In this document: piece after piece, positions 1 through 8,649 of the stretch | How positions within the stretch are numbered: the first letter of the stretch is position 1 | How the letters are laid out: every line of letters begins with the position of its first letter | From: Stephanodiscus triporus | Taxonomy: Eukaryota; Bacillariophyta; Thalassiosirophyceae; Thalassiosirales; Thalassiosiraceae | DNA length: 12,994 bases | Reading direction: 5' to 3' | NCBI GenBank assembly: GCA_036939755.1 | Contig: JALLAZ010000668.1 | Location: 1-12,994, forward strand | Program-made: the position numbers and the translations under genes | Notes under the pieces: generated by a model | The model's database searches: none | What the model was told of the DNA's origin: nothing | What the model saw: the letters and a program-made list of their open reading frames with translations, nothing else

Positions 1-244
1 GACGGTATTTGGACTTGGACAGATCGATTTGGATTTGGACGCAGATTTGTAAGGGTGTTTTGTTACATAAAAAGTAACAGTCTACTTAGGCACCAAAAAG
101 CGGTCATGCCGTACCAGACGTACAGGAACTCGTGCAGAACCGCCCACACCAACACACACAGACCCCCACACAATTCCCTCAACCTCACCCCTGTATACAT
201 TAGAGATACACGAAGAGTATCTGTAGAGGAGAGAGAGAGAGACC
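1..244 (+). other. Upstream region and probable 5' UTR of the dynein intermediate chain gene
   Basis: No gene was recognised here. An imperfect 14-nt direct repeat (ATTTGGAYTTGGAC) lies at 7-20 and 27-40. The stretch just before the start codon is a purine-rich GA dinucleotide run (about 229-241), followed by CCATGGCC, a good eukaryotic start context. An ATG at 106 opens a long overlapping frame, but that frame gives Arg/Pro-rich sequence typical of an out-of-frame shadow of GC-rich coding DNA. It could still act as an upstream ORF. No TATA box or other promoter element could be assigned. Confidence 0.5.
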
Positions 245-2791
245 ATGGCCGACGACGAATCAAGCCGTGCTGCCCGACAGAGGGCCCTCGCCGAAAAGAA
301 GCGACGCCTCGAGGAGATCAAGGCCCGTCGTCGTCAGCCGAACGCGTCGTCCGCCCCCAACGACGATCGCGGGAACGACCTGGACAGTTACATCGACGGC
401 TTGCTCGGTGCCTCCGCCCCCGGCGTCCCGTCGTCGTCGTCGTCGTCATTGGTACCCCCCCCTCGCGACGGTGGCGGCGACGACGGCGCCACGGAGGTAA
501 TCCCCCCCGTCGCCCCCGACGCCGTCGTCGTCGCCGCCCCCGCGACGACTGCTACGACTACTACCGCGACGACTACGACGACTACACCGGGCGGCGACGA
601 CGTCTCCGCCCGCGTCCCGCGGACGGAGACCTTCGACGTCGCGATCCAGTGCTGCGCCGAGGACGACCTCGTTCCCGTTCCCCTCGTGAGCGAGGACGAC
701 GACGACGGGGAGGACGAGGACGACGGCAAGGGAGAGATCGGGAACGAGGACGTCGTGGCACAGCAGACGACATCGACGACTGCCGAGGGCGGCGCCCCCC
801 CTCACTCCTCCTCCTCCTCCTCCTCCTCCTCCGACCCCGCCGCGGCCGCGACATCTCCGTCCAAGTCGATGTCGGCGGACGAGAGGTCCAGGGTGCTTTC
901 CTCCGGGGCATTCGCGCATTTCCTGTCAGACGCCGGCAGGCGCGTCGAGCGCCTGCTCGGCGCGGGTGACGACGACGTCAGGGGAATATTGACCCCGGGA
1001 CGACAATTCGATTTCGGAGTCGATCACGCCGACGAGGACTCAGACGATGACTACGTCGACGATGTCGATGAGGTCGTCGACGGCGTCTCGTCGGGGCTCT
1101 CGCCGGGGCGTCGTCGTCGTCGTCGTAGTCGTCGCGGGCGCGGGCGCGGGGCCGACGGCGGCGCGACGGAGGCATACCGCGCCGGGGGCCATTTCGTCGG
1201 TCGGGCCACGTACGAGCTTCCGGCGTTCACGCGCGGACGGGACGTCACCGACGTTGAGTGGTGTCCCGGTCACGGGGAGTGGATGGTCGCGAGCTACGGC
1301 GCCCCCGCGCCGTCGTCGTCGTCGTCGTCGTCGTCGGGCGTAGTCGTTGACGGTGGCACGCGCGATCCGACGACGCGGGGGCTGTCCCCGAACGATACGC
1401 CGTCGTCCTCCCTTCGGGGCGCGACCGCCGCGATCGCGTCTCCCCGCCGCCCCGCGTCATCCTCCGCGACGCCCGACGGGGGGATCGTTGCGATATACAA
1501 CCTGTCGATGCCGAACCGTCCCGAGCACCTGTTCTGCGCGGGGTGTCCGATACTGCGATGTCGATTCCACCCAACGGAGGGACCGCGCCTCGTTGTCGGG
1601 GGCGGATCGTCGGGGCAGGTGCTAGTGTGGGACGCCAGGGCGGGGAGGTACCCCGTCCAGAGGAGCGGGGGAGGGCACGACCGCGAGATCGTGGGGATGA
1701 GAGTCCTCGGGGGGGACGGAGGTGCCGGGGGGGGAGGGTCCATCTCCTCGTCCATGATGGTCACGGCGTCATCGGACGGCGGGGTGAATTACTGGTCGGC
1801 GTCAAACCTCCGCGAGCCCGTCGAGCGAGTTGCGATCGACGCGAACCTGAGCTGCCTCGAGGTCCTGCACGGCGTCGCCGAGGGCGTTGCGTGCGGCGAC
1901 GAGCGGGGGGGTCTGCATGCCGTCCTCCCCGGCGCGGGCAGGGACGGGACCGGCTCGAACAGGAGGGTCGTCAGGACACTGCATCCCGGGGGGGCGTCGA
2001 CGGGCGGGTCGGAATCGGGAGGCGCCGTCGCCGTGGAGGACGGGGCGGCGGCCGCGGAGGGGCCGTCGGAGACTGGACACTACGGCGTGGTCACCGGCAT
2101 CGCCGCGCGGAACGTCGTTCCCGCCCTCCGCACACCGCGTGGGGGAGCGACGACGACCCCGTCCGCCGCCTCGTCGAGGGGTTTCTCGAGGGGACTCGCG
2201 GGCCTCGTGGTGACCACCGGCGTCGATTGGTCGACGAAGCTATGGGCTCCCGCCCACCGCGACCGACCCCTGACGAGCTTTTTGAGCAATTCGTACGATT
2301 ACATGTGTGACGCACAATGGTATGTGGTGATGGGCTTTTTTGCGGCGGGCAGCCTATATTCGTCGCTCGCTTGCCCGTGGAAGGAGCCGAGACGGTCCAT
2401 TTTTTTCAACCGTTTACGCTCTAACAAACAACAATTGATTTCGTGTATTTTGCATTCCGCTTCCAGGAGTCCTGTGCACCCCTCCATCTTCGCCACGGCG
2501 TCGAGCAACGGCACCATCAACATTTGGAACCTGGCTTCCACGCTCGATCAGCCGGTCAGCGGTACCGAGGGTATTCCTATCGATGGCAGCGCTATTGGTG
2601 ACCCCTCGTCGTCGTCTTGTCGAGGGTTGAATCGCATCCAGTGGTCATCCGACGGTCGTCGCTTGGCCGTGGCATCGGGTGACAAGTTACACGTATTGGG
2701 CGTTGGAGAACACGTATGGAAGGCAAAGGGCGATGAGGAGGGGAGGGTGATGCACAACTTGATTTCAAGGGGTTTGATCCAGCAGGAATAG
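245..2791 (+). CDS. DYNC1I: Cytoplasmic dynein 1 intermediate chain (WD40 protein), two exons
   Basis: Exons 245-2319 and 2467-2791; spliced product about 799 residues (human homologues are about 640). The chain scaffolds light chains on the cytoplasmic dynein motor and contacts dynactin and the heavy chain. In order: a charged N-terminal helix at residues 1-31 (KKRRLEEIKARRR), the p150Glued/NudE-binding segment in homologues; a candidate light-chain motif near 126-140 (TETFDVAIQC) where animals have KETQT; a helix at about 211-240 (VLSSGAFAHFLSDAGRRVERLL) that matches the roadblock/LC7-binding helix; then WD40 blades from about 333 to the end. Matching landmarks are HLFCAGCPILRCRFHP, LVVGGGSSGQVLVWD, VVTTGVDWSTKLW, and SPVHPSIFATAS across the splice junction. 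The linkers are expanded by Ser, Thr and Asp runs and an Arg-rich patch (289-301), which explains the extra length. The start is the first ATG of this frame, in CCATGG context. Dynein identity is strong; cytoplasmic rather than axonemal class rests on the N-terminal helix. Confidence 0.93.
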   Translation: MADDESSRAARQRALAEKKRRLEEIKARRRQPNASSAPNDDRGNDLDSYIDGLLGASAPGVPSSSSSSLVPPPRDGGGDDGATEVIPPVAPDAVVVAAPATTATTTTATTTTTTPGGDDVSARVPRTETFDVAIQCCAEDDLVPVPLVSEDDDDGEDEDDGKGEIGNEDVVAQQTTSTTAEGGAPPHSSSSSSSSSDPAAAATSPSKSMSADERSRVLSSGAFAHFLSDAGRRVERLLGAGDDDVRGILTPGRQFDFGVDHADEDSDDDYVDDVDEVVDGVSSGLSPGRRRRRRSRRGRGRGADGGATEAYRAGGHFVGRATYELPAFTRGRDVTDVEWCPGHGEWMVASYGAPAPSSSSSSSSGVVVDGGTRDPTTRGLSPNDTPSSSLRGATAAIASPRRPASSSATPDGGIVAIYNLSMPNRPEHLFCAGCPILRCRFHPTEGPRLVVGGGSSGQVLVWDARAGRYPVQRSGGGHDREIVGMRVLGGDGGAGGGGSISSSMMVTASSDGGVNYWSASNLREPVERVAIDANLSCLEVLHGVAEGVACGDERGGLHAVLPGAGRDGTGSNRRVVRTLHPGGASTGGSESGGAVAVEDGAAAAEGPSETGHYGVVTGIAARNVVPALRTPRGGATTTPSAASSRGFSRGLAGLVVTTGVDWSTKLWAPAHRDRPLTSFLSNSYDYMCDAQWYVVMGFFAAGSLYSSLACPWKEPRRSIFFNRLRSNKQQLISCILHSASRSPVHPSIFATASSNGTINIWNLASTLDQPVSGTEGIPIDGSAIGDPSSSSCRGLNRIQWSSDGRRLAVASGDKLHVLGVGEHVWKAKGDEEGRVMHNLISRGLIQQE
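431..445 (+). repeat. (TCG)n microsatellite coding for Ser
   Basis: Short perfect TCG run inside the dynein intermediate chain exon, coding part of a six-Ser stretch (about residues 63-68). Confidence 0.85.
806..832 (+). repeat. (TCC)9 microsatellite coding for Ser
   Basis: Nine TCC codons in a row encode nine Ser (residues 188-196) in the disordered linker of the dynein intermediate chain. It uses a different Ser codon from the TCG runs, so the Ser tracts arose as separate repeat expansions. Confidence 0.9.
1311..1337 (+). repeat. (GTC/TCG)n microsatellite coding for Ser
   Basis: A roughly 27-nt TCG-phase run encodes the eight-Ser stretch (about residues 357-364) inside the first WD40 blade region, probably in a loop that is extended relative to animal homologues. 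Confidence 0.85.
2320..2466 (+). other. Intron of the dynein intermediate chain gene (147 nt, stopless in frame)
   Basis: The donor is GTATGT at 2320, a branch-point-like CTAAC lies at 2421-2425, and the acceptor is TTCCAG ending at 2466. Splicing splits a TGG codon (TG|G) and restores QW-SPVHPSIFA, which aligns with the MWSPTHPALFA motif of animal intermediate chains. The length is 49 codons with no stop, so the unspliced frame stays open and a naive ORF call would include 49 extra residues rich in aromatic and hydrophobic positions. Confidence 0.9.
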
Positions 2792-3336
2792 ATGCAGTCC
2801 AGTCAATAGGGCAAGAGAATGGTACTTCTTTCTGAAATGCACTGGATAGCCCAGGATCGAATTGTAGGCGCAATGTAATACTTTTCAGAATGGCATTTAA
2901 TATACAGGCTTTACCTCGCCGTCGTCATGCTTGTTATTCTTTTCGTCATCAACTTCGTCGCCTTTACTTCTTCCTCCGCTGTGTTCTCGTCACAACCTTT
3001 GTCAGATGTGGTGATCTCCTTTTCGCCTTCCTCGCCGTCTACCTTCCCCACAAGGGCCTCTCCCTCCCCCTCCTCCATAGAGACCGCTTGATCCCCTGTC
3101 GGGTAGTCATCGGCGTTGAGTACGGCGGTTAGCATGTTCTGCCGACTGCCGAGTTCATTTACGATATGGTCGTCAGAGGCCTCAGCTCCGGCGCGCCAAA
3201 CTAAAGGGAGCGTCGTACTTTTCGATAGAGTGTATCTACATAAGAATAGGACCTTTTACTCTCTATGATACGAGATCCCTTTAAAGGAACAATGCGCGGA
3301 GCTCATCAGTTGAACTTACCCAGCAGTTAGACGACT
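2792..3336. other. Intergenic region between the dynein chain and the BRCT/BUB1-like gene
   Basis: This should hold the 3' UTR of the upstream gene and the promoter and 5' UTR of the downstream gene. It is clearly less GC-rich than the preceding exon. The only open frame of note is on the minus strand and is listed separately. A TAG lies in frame at 3328-3330, six bases before the downstream ATG. No promoter or terminator motif could be assigned. Confidence 0.5.
2911..3135 (-). CDS. Possible small acidic protein, unrecognised
   Basis: A 74-residue minus-strand ORF starts at the ATG at 3135. It is rich in Glu, Asp, Gly and Lys (for example EEGEGEALVGKVDGEEGEKE), a composition seen in small acidic nuclear or chaperone-like proteins, though no family is recognised. 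The frame stays open upstream of the ATG to about 3255, including RAGAEASDDHIVNELGSRQN, so a longer spliced protein is conceivable. The plus-strand frame over the same bases is Phe/Leu/Cys/Arg-rich and looks like the shadow. Against it: no start-context support, no conserved domain, and a position inside an intergenic stretch that must also carry the UTRs and promoter of plus-strand genes. It may be chance or a noncoding transcript. Confidence 0.2.
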   Translation of the reverse strand: MLTAVLNADDYPTGDQAVSMEEGEGEALVGKVDGEEGEKEITTSDKGCDENTAEEEVKATKLMTKRITSMTTAR

Positions 3337-6300
3337 ATGCCCCGAGTCCATGGCATCGAAATCGTGCCAAGACGCGGCAGAGGTCGTGGTCGACAGCTTC
3401 CATCAGTTGCTGCAATCGGTGGCGTTGGCGGCAGCGGCGCTAATTCTTGTGTCGCCGAAAGTGCTTCAACCGGTGACGGTGACGGTGGCGGTGGCGGTGG
3501 CGGTAGGGGTGGCGGTGGCGGCAGATTTCGCTTCGCTACGGACATATTGCATGCTTCGCTATCCCAATATCCTGCGGGGGGGGTGAATGATGAAATCCAC
3601 TGCATGTCATTGGAAGGGGGAGGAAGAAATGGGTCTTCCCGTTACAACTACGGCGACGTCACATCGCCGGCGGCTGCATCTCCTCGCGAGCCGGAATCAG
3701 TCGGAAAAGCGAAGGAACGAACGATGCCTCCGGAACAAACTCGCGAGGCAAAACATGTGGCAATCACAGCAGATGGAATGAGCATCCGACCTCAAGCCAG
3801 AGAAATCCTAAACCACATCGAATTCGGCTCGCATTCGTTTTCAGTCCAAGAAATATCCCGCAAGACTTCTCCGGTATTTGATTCGGGTACTTCACGGCTT
3901 GGATGGATAGGATTTGAACAATCTTCGGAATTGAAATTGATTGGTGAAATGCCGCCAACGTTGTCGGCAAAAAAATTTGCAGAAACTACCGCCCAGTTGA
4001 TGACGAGCAAAGACGACGAAGCGAAAGAGGCAAGACCTCTCGAGGAATTGGAGGAAGTCGCGACGAAAGATGGACAACCAGGCCCGACACCTTTGCAGCG
4101 AGTCCATGCCAGTCAATTGCATGCATCGAAAACTGATAAAACGATGATCAACAAGGGCAATGATGCGCAAGTGGAGCTACCGAAGTCACCCGGAAGAGGA
4201 CATTGTACGGACAAACATCATCATCCTGCAGCAACTTCCATCTACGATTGCAATGCCTATTGGCTCTATCAACGTTGTTCTGCAGCTTGCATACAAATGG
4301 AAACTCCTCTCTCGCCCTTGGAACTTTCGATTGAGATTTTGCGTTTTGTACGATCATCCGTTGAAGATGACGACAAGTTTGAATGGAAACTTTCTTGTAA
4401 ATTATTCGATGTGATGAAGTCTGGGAAAAGGAGGGATTTGGATTTGATATACGATGTGACCGAGAGGGTGCCCGACTTGAGGGAGGACACGACATTGGAC
4501 GAAAGTAGTATACAGGAAGTTGCCACATTTGTTGGGGGGCTAACTAATACTAATAAAGCAAACGAGGGCAACTCTGTTGACAAGGGGGGAAATGGCCACC
4601 ACGCGCCCATCACTGAGCCCATTGAGCCATCGACGGTCGAAAATATTTTCAGAAAATCACTCGACAATATCCCGTTACACAAAGAGCGACAGGAAGACTC
4701 TCCCAGGAAAATGCATCGCTCGCGGCGGAAAAAACATCCTTCTACTCAGAATACTTCCATTGCCATCAATACGACGCTTGGGGGTGAGGTGTCCTCGCAT
4801 ACTCATGCAAATAATCTGACTGACAAGAAAGTACCATCCGCGGAGACCAACAAAGACGCAAATGAAGTAATACATGCTGATTTCCCAAAAATGAAGGATA
4901 TTTTGGATGTGCAAGACGATGAGAAATGGTCGTTTTTGCCCTCTTCTCAACAGCAGTCCATCGGAGAGAGTAACGAAGACATGGACCAACTGTCTCGGCG
5001 TGTTACTCGATCGATGGGTGTTGCTGTTGGTGACGACATTTATGTAGCAGATAATGTTGAGGTGCATTTACCGATAAACGAAATATCCTTAGAGCTCAGC
5101 GGAATGGACGGTGAGGCCGAGATGACAGAATACAGTAATGACGAAAAAGATCGAGCTACATATAAAAATAACGAGATCTCCTTTGTTGAACGCGCCGAGG
5201 AAAAACAAGTTAACGGTTTTAATGCAAAAGATGAGATTGGTTTAATGCAAAGAAAAGATCGCCGTTCTCAAGGCGAGGCAATTGTTGCAATTTCGTCATG
5301 TGCTATTGAACATGAAAGTGAAAAACCCCAAGCGTCCGATGTATATGATGACGTGCACAATACACCTCGAGGCGCCGAAGAGCCGAAAATTGATTGCAAA
5401 GAGGTTTTCACCTTGGTCAAAACGAGGAAACGCTGCGAAGGAAAGGACACTGTTAGAGTCATATTCACTGGCTTCACGGCGACGCGCCGGCATATGCAGG
5501 TGCGTTGATGTTTGCACATTCGCGCTGACATTTTGCCATTCATTCTGATGTATTTGATTATTCTTTCGTATCTCTGTATCTCTTAGATGATTGAAACAAT
5601 TGGTGCAGAGTATGTAGAATCAATCGAAGAGGCGCACACGGCTACTCACGTCATAGCCACTGATGGCGTGACGGCGTTGAGACGAACGCCGAAGCTGATG
5701 ATATGTATTTGCAGAGTCGCTAACATATTAAGTATAGAATGGCTCGAGCAATCATCAAAAGAACAACGCATCCTGGATACACATGATTTTCTTCTGCTCG
5801 GTGACAGAGAAGCGGAGAAAAGGTATGACTTTTCAATGAAAGAGACAATACGAAACGGAATACAGGCTAGAAAGAGAAGAGGTGGCGTCCTTGGTGGTTG
5901 GTTTGTCTATATTTGCTCAGGTGTTGCGGGAAACAGGGCACCAAATATGAAGGAGATGCAGCTCATCATCGAGGCAGGTGGAGGACAAGTGTTGAAATCA
6001 TTGTCCAACATGAATTCTTTCGATCCTCTCAAAACGATAGTGCTCACTAGTGAGCCAAGTACACAGTCTCAACTGAAAGAGCAAGGAGTCGCGAAGGTTG
6101 AACGTCTTGGGGCGAAAATTTTGTCGACGTCATGGCTCTTTCACACTATTATCACACAAAAAAATGTTAATATTGATAGCGAAGATGAATCCGATCCAGC
6201 GAATGATGGGTCACAATCTTCTCGTTTAGTAAGGAGCAACTCTCATGGATTACTGGAATCACCCATACCTGGCCTGTCAGTGTCACCAGAAAATACGGTT

Positions 6301-8649
6301 GCCTTAAGAAGCTCACCACCAACGAACATTATTGACGAACAAGCAACCATTGTCAGACTTAATGATGTCACTCCAGTCCGGATTCGAGGCTCAAGTGTAA
6401 CCCACTTACAGTGTGCGCCTCCTTCGTCACCGAGGCTCAAGAAGCGGGAACTCAACATTCTGCCTCCTCAAGAGTTCTCGAAACTGGCCACGAGCCGAAG
6501 GCATGTGTACTCTCATAATATGATGGTGTTATTAGAGGCTATTTCAGTATCAGACGACATGGCTGCTGCAAAGACGCGTAAACTGTGGTTAGATTTTTTT
6601 AATAGGGGCGGCAAAGATGCAAGTACGACACCTGCAAATCGTCCAAAGAGAGGCGTTCGTTGTTTGCGCGGTCGCAAGCGCTCCATAAGTCCATTAGTGA
6701 CGTCGACTAACCCAATCCGTATGAAGGCACCAACTGATGCGAAGAATGCGAAAGCGAAGCCTATTTTTGTTTCTGACCATGAGCGGCTAATATTCGAAGA
6801 CAATCCTTTCGTGACGTGGGAGGCATACGTACTATTCATCCTCGGGTTGCGCGCAGAGAAATTGGTAATTCATCAGTCTTCGACCTCAGCCACAATCGTG
6901 CCAGCTTGCAGTTTCTTTCCTCGTCCTGTTGCGATCAATAGTGACGAGAGCATGAAACAAGGCAACTACCATGACCAGGCCTTGTTCTCCAACAAGTTAT
7001 CGCTGAAAGTAGATGCACAACAATTTGTTGAAGACGAATCGTGGGAAATATTTGGATCTTTGCAAGATGTATTCTCTCTTCACCAGCAGTACCAAACTTC
7101 AGGAATGATTCCAGAGCAAGTCGTGGCGCTATTGTCACTGAAAGCAATTGAGGCTTTAGCTGCCATGCATTCTTGCGGCATTGTGCACAATGATATCGGC
7201 TTAGATTCGTTTTTGTTGGTGAAGAGATCAAACCCATCAAGCAGCAAAAAAGAAATTAAGCACGACAGCGAAAGTGAGATTGGCTCATGGTTCTTACAGG
7301 TGACAGGCTTCGGAAACAAGGCAGTTGTGCTCGACTGTCGTGCAAAGCACGACGATAGTGACTATGCACATGATTATCAATGTCTTGCTAATGTAATTCA
7401 CCTCTTTCTCACTGGAGGTGTCGAGATAAGTTTGAATACATCAAGAAGCGGATTAGTTGAATTCACGTCGAAGGTCTTTATCAAGGGCAATTTGTTCCTG
7501 CGTGGGGCTTTATCATGGTGCTCACTGATCGACGCGCTGATGTGTGTCGGCGAGCTGACACCAGGCTGCGACGAGAGTGAAGGTCATTTCAGACTGAAGT
7601 ACCCTGTCAACGTCTCAAACCTCACGGCATCTGATGATGGAGGAGACTGCCGCATGAATCAATTCTTATGGTCTTGCCGCATACTGCAAGATTTGTCGGA
7701 TGGTCGAAAACTTGATGATTTCATGAATGGGCTCACCTCGTATAATTCTCGATTTATCTTTCAAGATACAAAGTTGTCATCTTACGTGTGCAATACACAT
7801 GATGGCCGCCAATCATTTGCATGCTATACATCAAATACACAAACAGTTCACCATTTGATGGAGAGAGAATGTAAACTTCAAACAGGAACTTTGGCATTGG
7901 TGCAGCGCGAGGCAGAACTACTTGATAAAGTTGCGCAGTTCGAAAAGTCGAAGTTGGAGCATCAGTCAATTTTGAAGAAGATGGAGAGTGAATATCGAAT
8001 GAAAGAAAGCGAACTTCTTAAGAGAGAGAAGGCGCACATTCAAGAAGTTCAGTGGCTTGAGACTAAGAAAGAAGACTTAAATCTCAGACAACTTCGCCTC
8101 GATCAAAGATTGCTTTTGGCGAGAGATGGCATTTCCAAGGACTCGTCAGCACCGCCGAGAGCCACCGCGATGTTGAAGGAACAGGTTCATTTGGATAGTT
8201 CCCTCGGAAACGAGACATATTCTCCTGCGGAAAGTCAGTTATTAGCTGGAGAAGAAACATTGAAGGAAAGCAATCCCAGTCCCAGATCCACTGACTCTCT
8301 CCCATATCAGTATGCTCAGAGCGGGGAGTCTTTCCTGTCCCCCCATGATGCCGCGAGGCACAAACGAAAGAAGAACGTTGATATCCAGTCCCTCTCTCAG
8401 AACCAATCTCATGGTGACGGCGATGCATCCCAATATGACGAGGATTGTCATGGAGAAAGCCAAGAGTACCACGAGAGCGCTAGCAGCATGAAAAAACGCA
8501 AGAAGGGATGCGTACGGAAATCACCAAAATGTTCGCTACACAACTTGCCATTATCCCCAACTCGAAAAAAACAAACCCCAAAAAGGTCTTCATCGATCTT
8601 GGATTCTTTTGATATCCTACCAGTCTATCACAGTGTTTTACTCCCTTGA
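3337..8649 (+). CDS. Tandem-BRCT protein fused to a BUB1-like pseudokinase domain
   Basis: Exons 3337-5499 and 5587-8649; spliced product about 1741 residues. Residues 1-700 look largely disordered: an Arg/Gly-rich start, a Gly run at about 49-63, a more helical patch at about 305-405, and RRVTRSMG at about 554. BRCT1 spans about 705-790 (VRVIFTGF, then LRRTPK and ILSIEWLEQS) and BRCT2 about 823-915 (GGWFVYICSGV, ending ILSTSWLF), in the order and spacing of the MDC1/PTIP C-terminus. After an S/P-rich and basic linker, residues about 1190-1440 resemble the BUB1/BUBR1 kinase C-lobe: GSLQDVF, MHSCGIVHNDIGLDSFLL, GFG in place of DFG, then HDYQCLANVIHLFLTGG. A coiled coil (about 1479-1566) and a basic Ser/Pro tail with KKRKK-type nuclear signals follow. 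The expected site is the nucleus or chromatin. A TAG six bases before the ATG fixes the start unless an upstream exon exists. BRCT assignment is strong, BUB1 kinship moderate; the function as a whole is not known. Confidence 0.85.
3481..3523 (+). repeat. (GGTGGC)n repeat coding for a poly-Gly tract
   Basis: An imperfect GGTGGC run, interrupted by GGTAGGGGT, encodes the Gly/Arg-Gly-rich stretch near the N-terminus of the BRCT/BUB1-like protein (about residues 49-63). RG-rich tracts often bind nucleic acid, but a simple repeat expansion explains it equally well. Confidence 0.85.
5500..5586 (+). other. Intron splitting BRCT1 (87 nt, phase 0, in-frame TGA)
   Basis: The donor is CAG|GTGCGT at 5499/5500 and the acceptor is a pyrimidine-rich TATCTCTTAG ending at 5586. 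Splicing joins VIFTGFTATRRHMQ to MIETIGAEYVESIEEAHT, a canonical BRCT beta1-alpha1-beta2 segment. Unspliced, the frame stops at TGA 5506-5508, and the downstream exon happens to begin with ATG, so the locus can be mistaken for two tandem genes. Confidence 0.92.

Noticed and set aside
55..969. Long plus-strand frame overlapping the dynein intermediate chain start (304 codons).
   Set aside because: It is Arg/Pro-rich and Leu-run sequence typical of an out-of-frame reading of GC-rich coding DNA, and the overlapping frame has clear dynein homology.
1294..1764. 156-codon minus-strand frame opposite the dynein chain gene.
   Set aside because: Pro/Ser/Asp-rich mirror of GC-rich repeats, with no recognisable domain and no separate promoter space.
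1543..2310. 255-codon plus-strand frame inside the dynein chain gene.
   Set aside because: Arg/Gly-rich shadow of the WD40-coding frame; no independent domain.
5587..8649. A separate gene starting at ATG 5587.
   Set aside because: That start would cut off the first strand of BRCT1. The splice 5499/5587 restores a full BRCT, so the ATG is an internal Met at residue 722.
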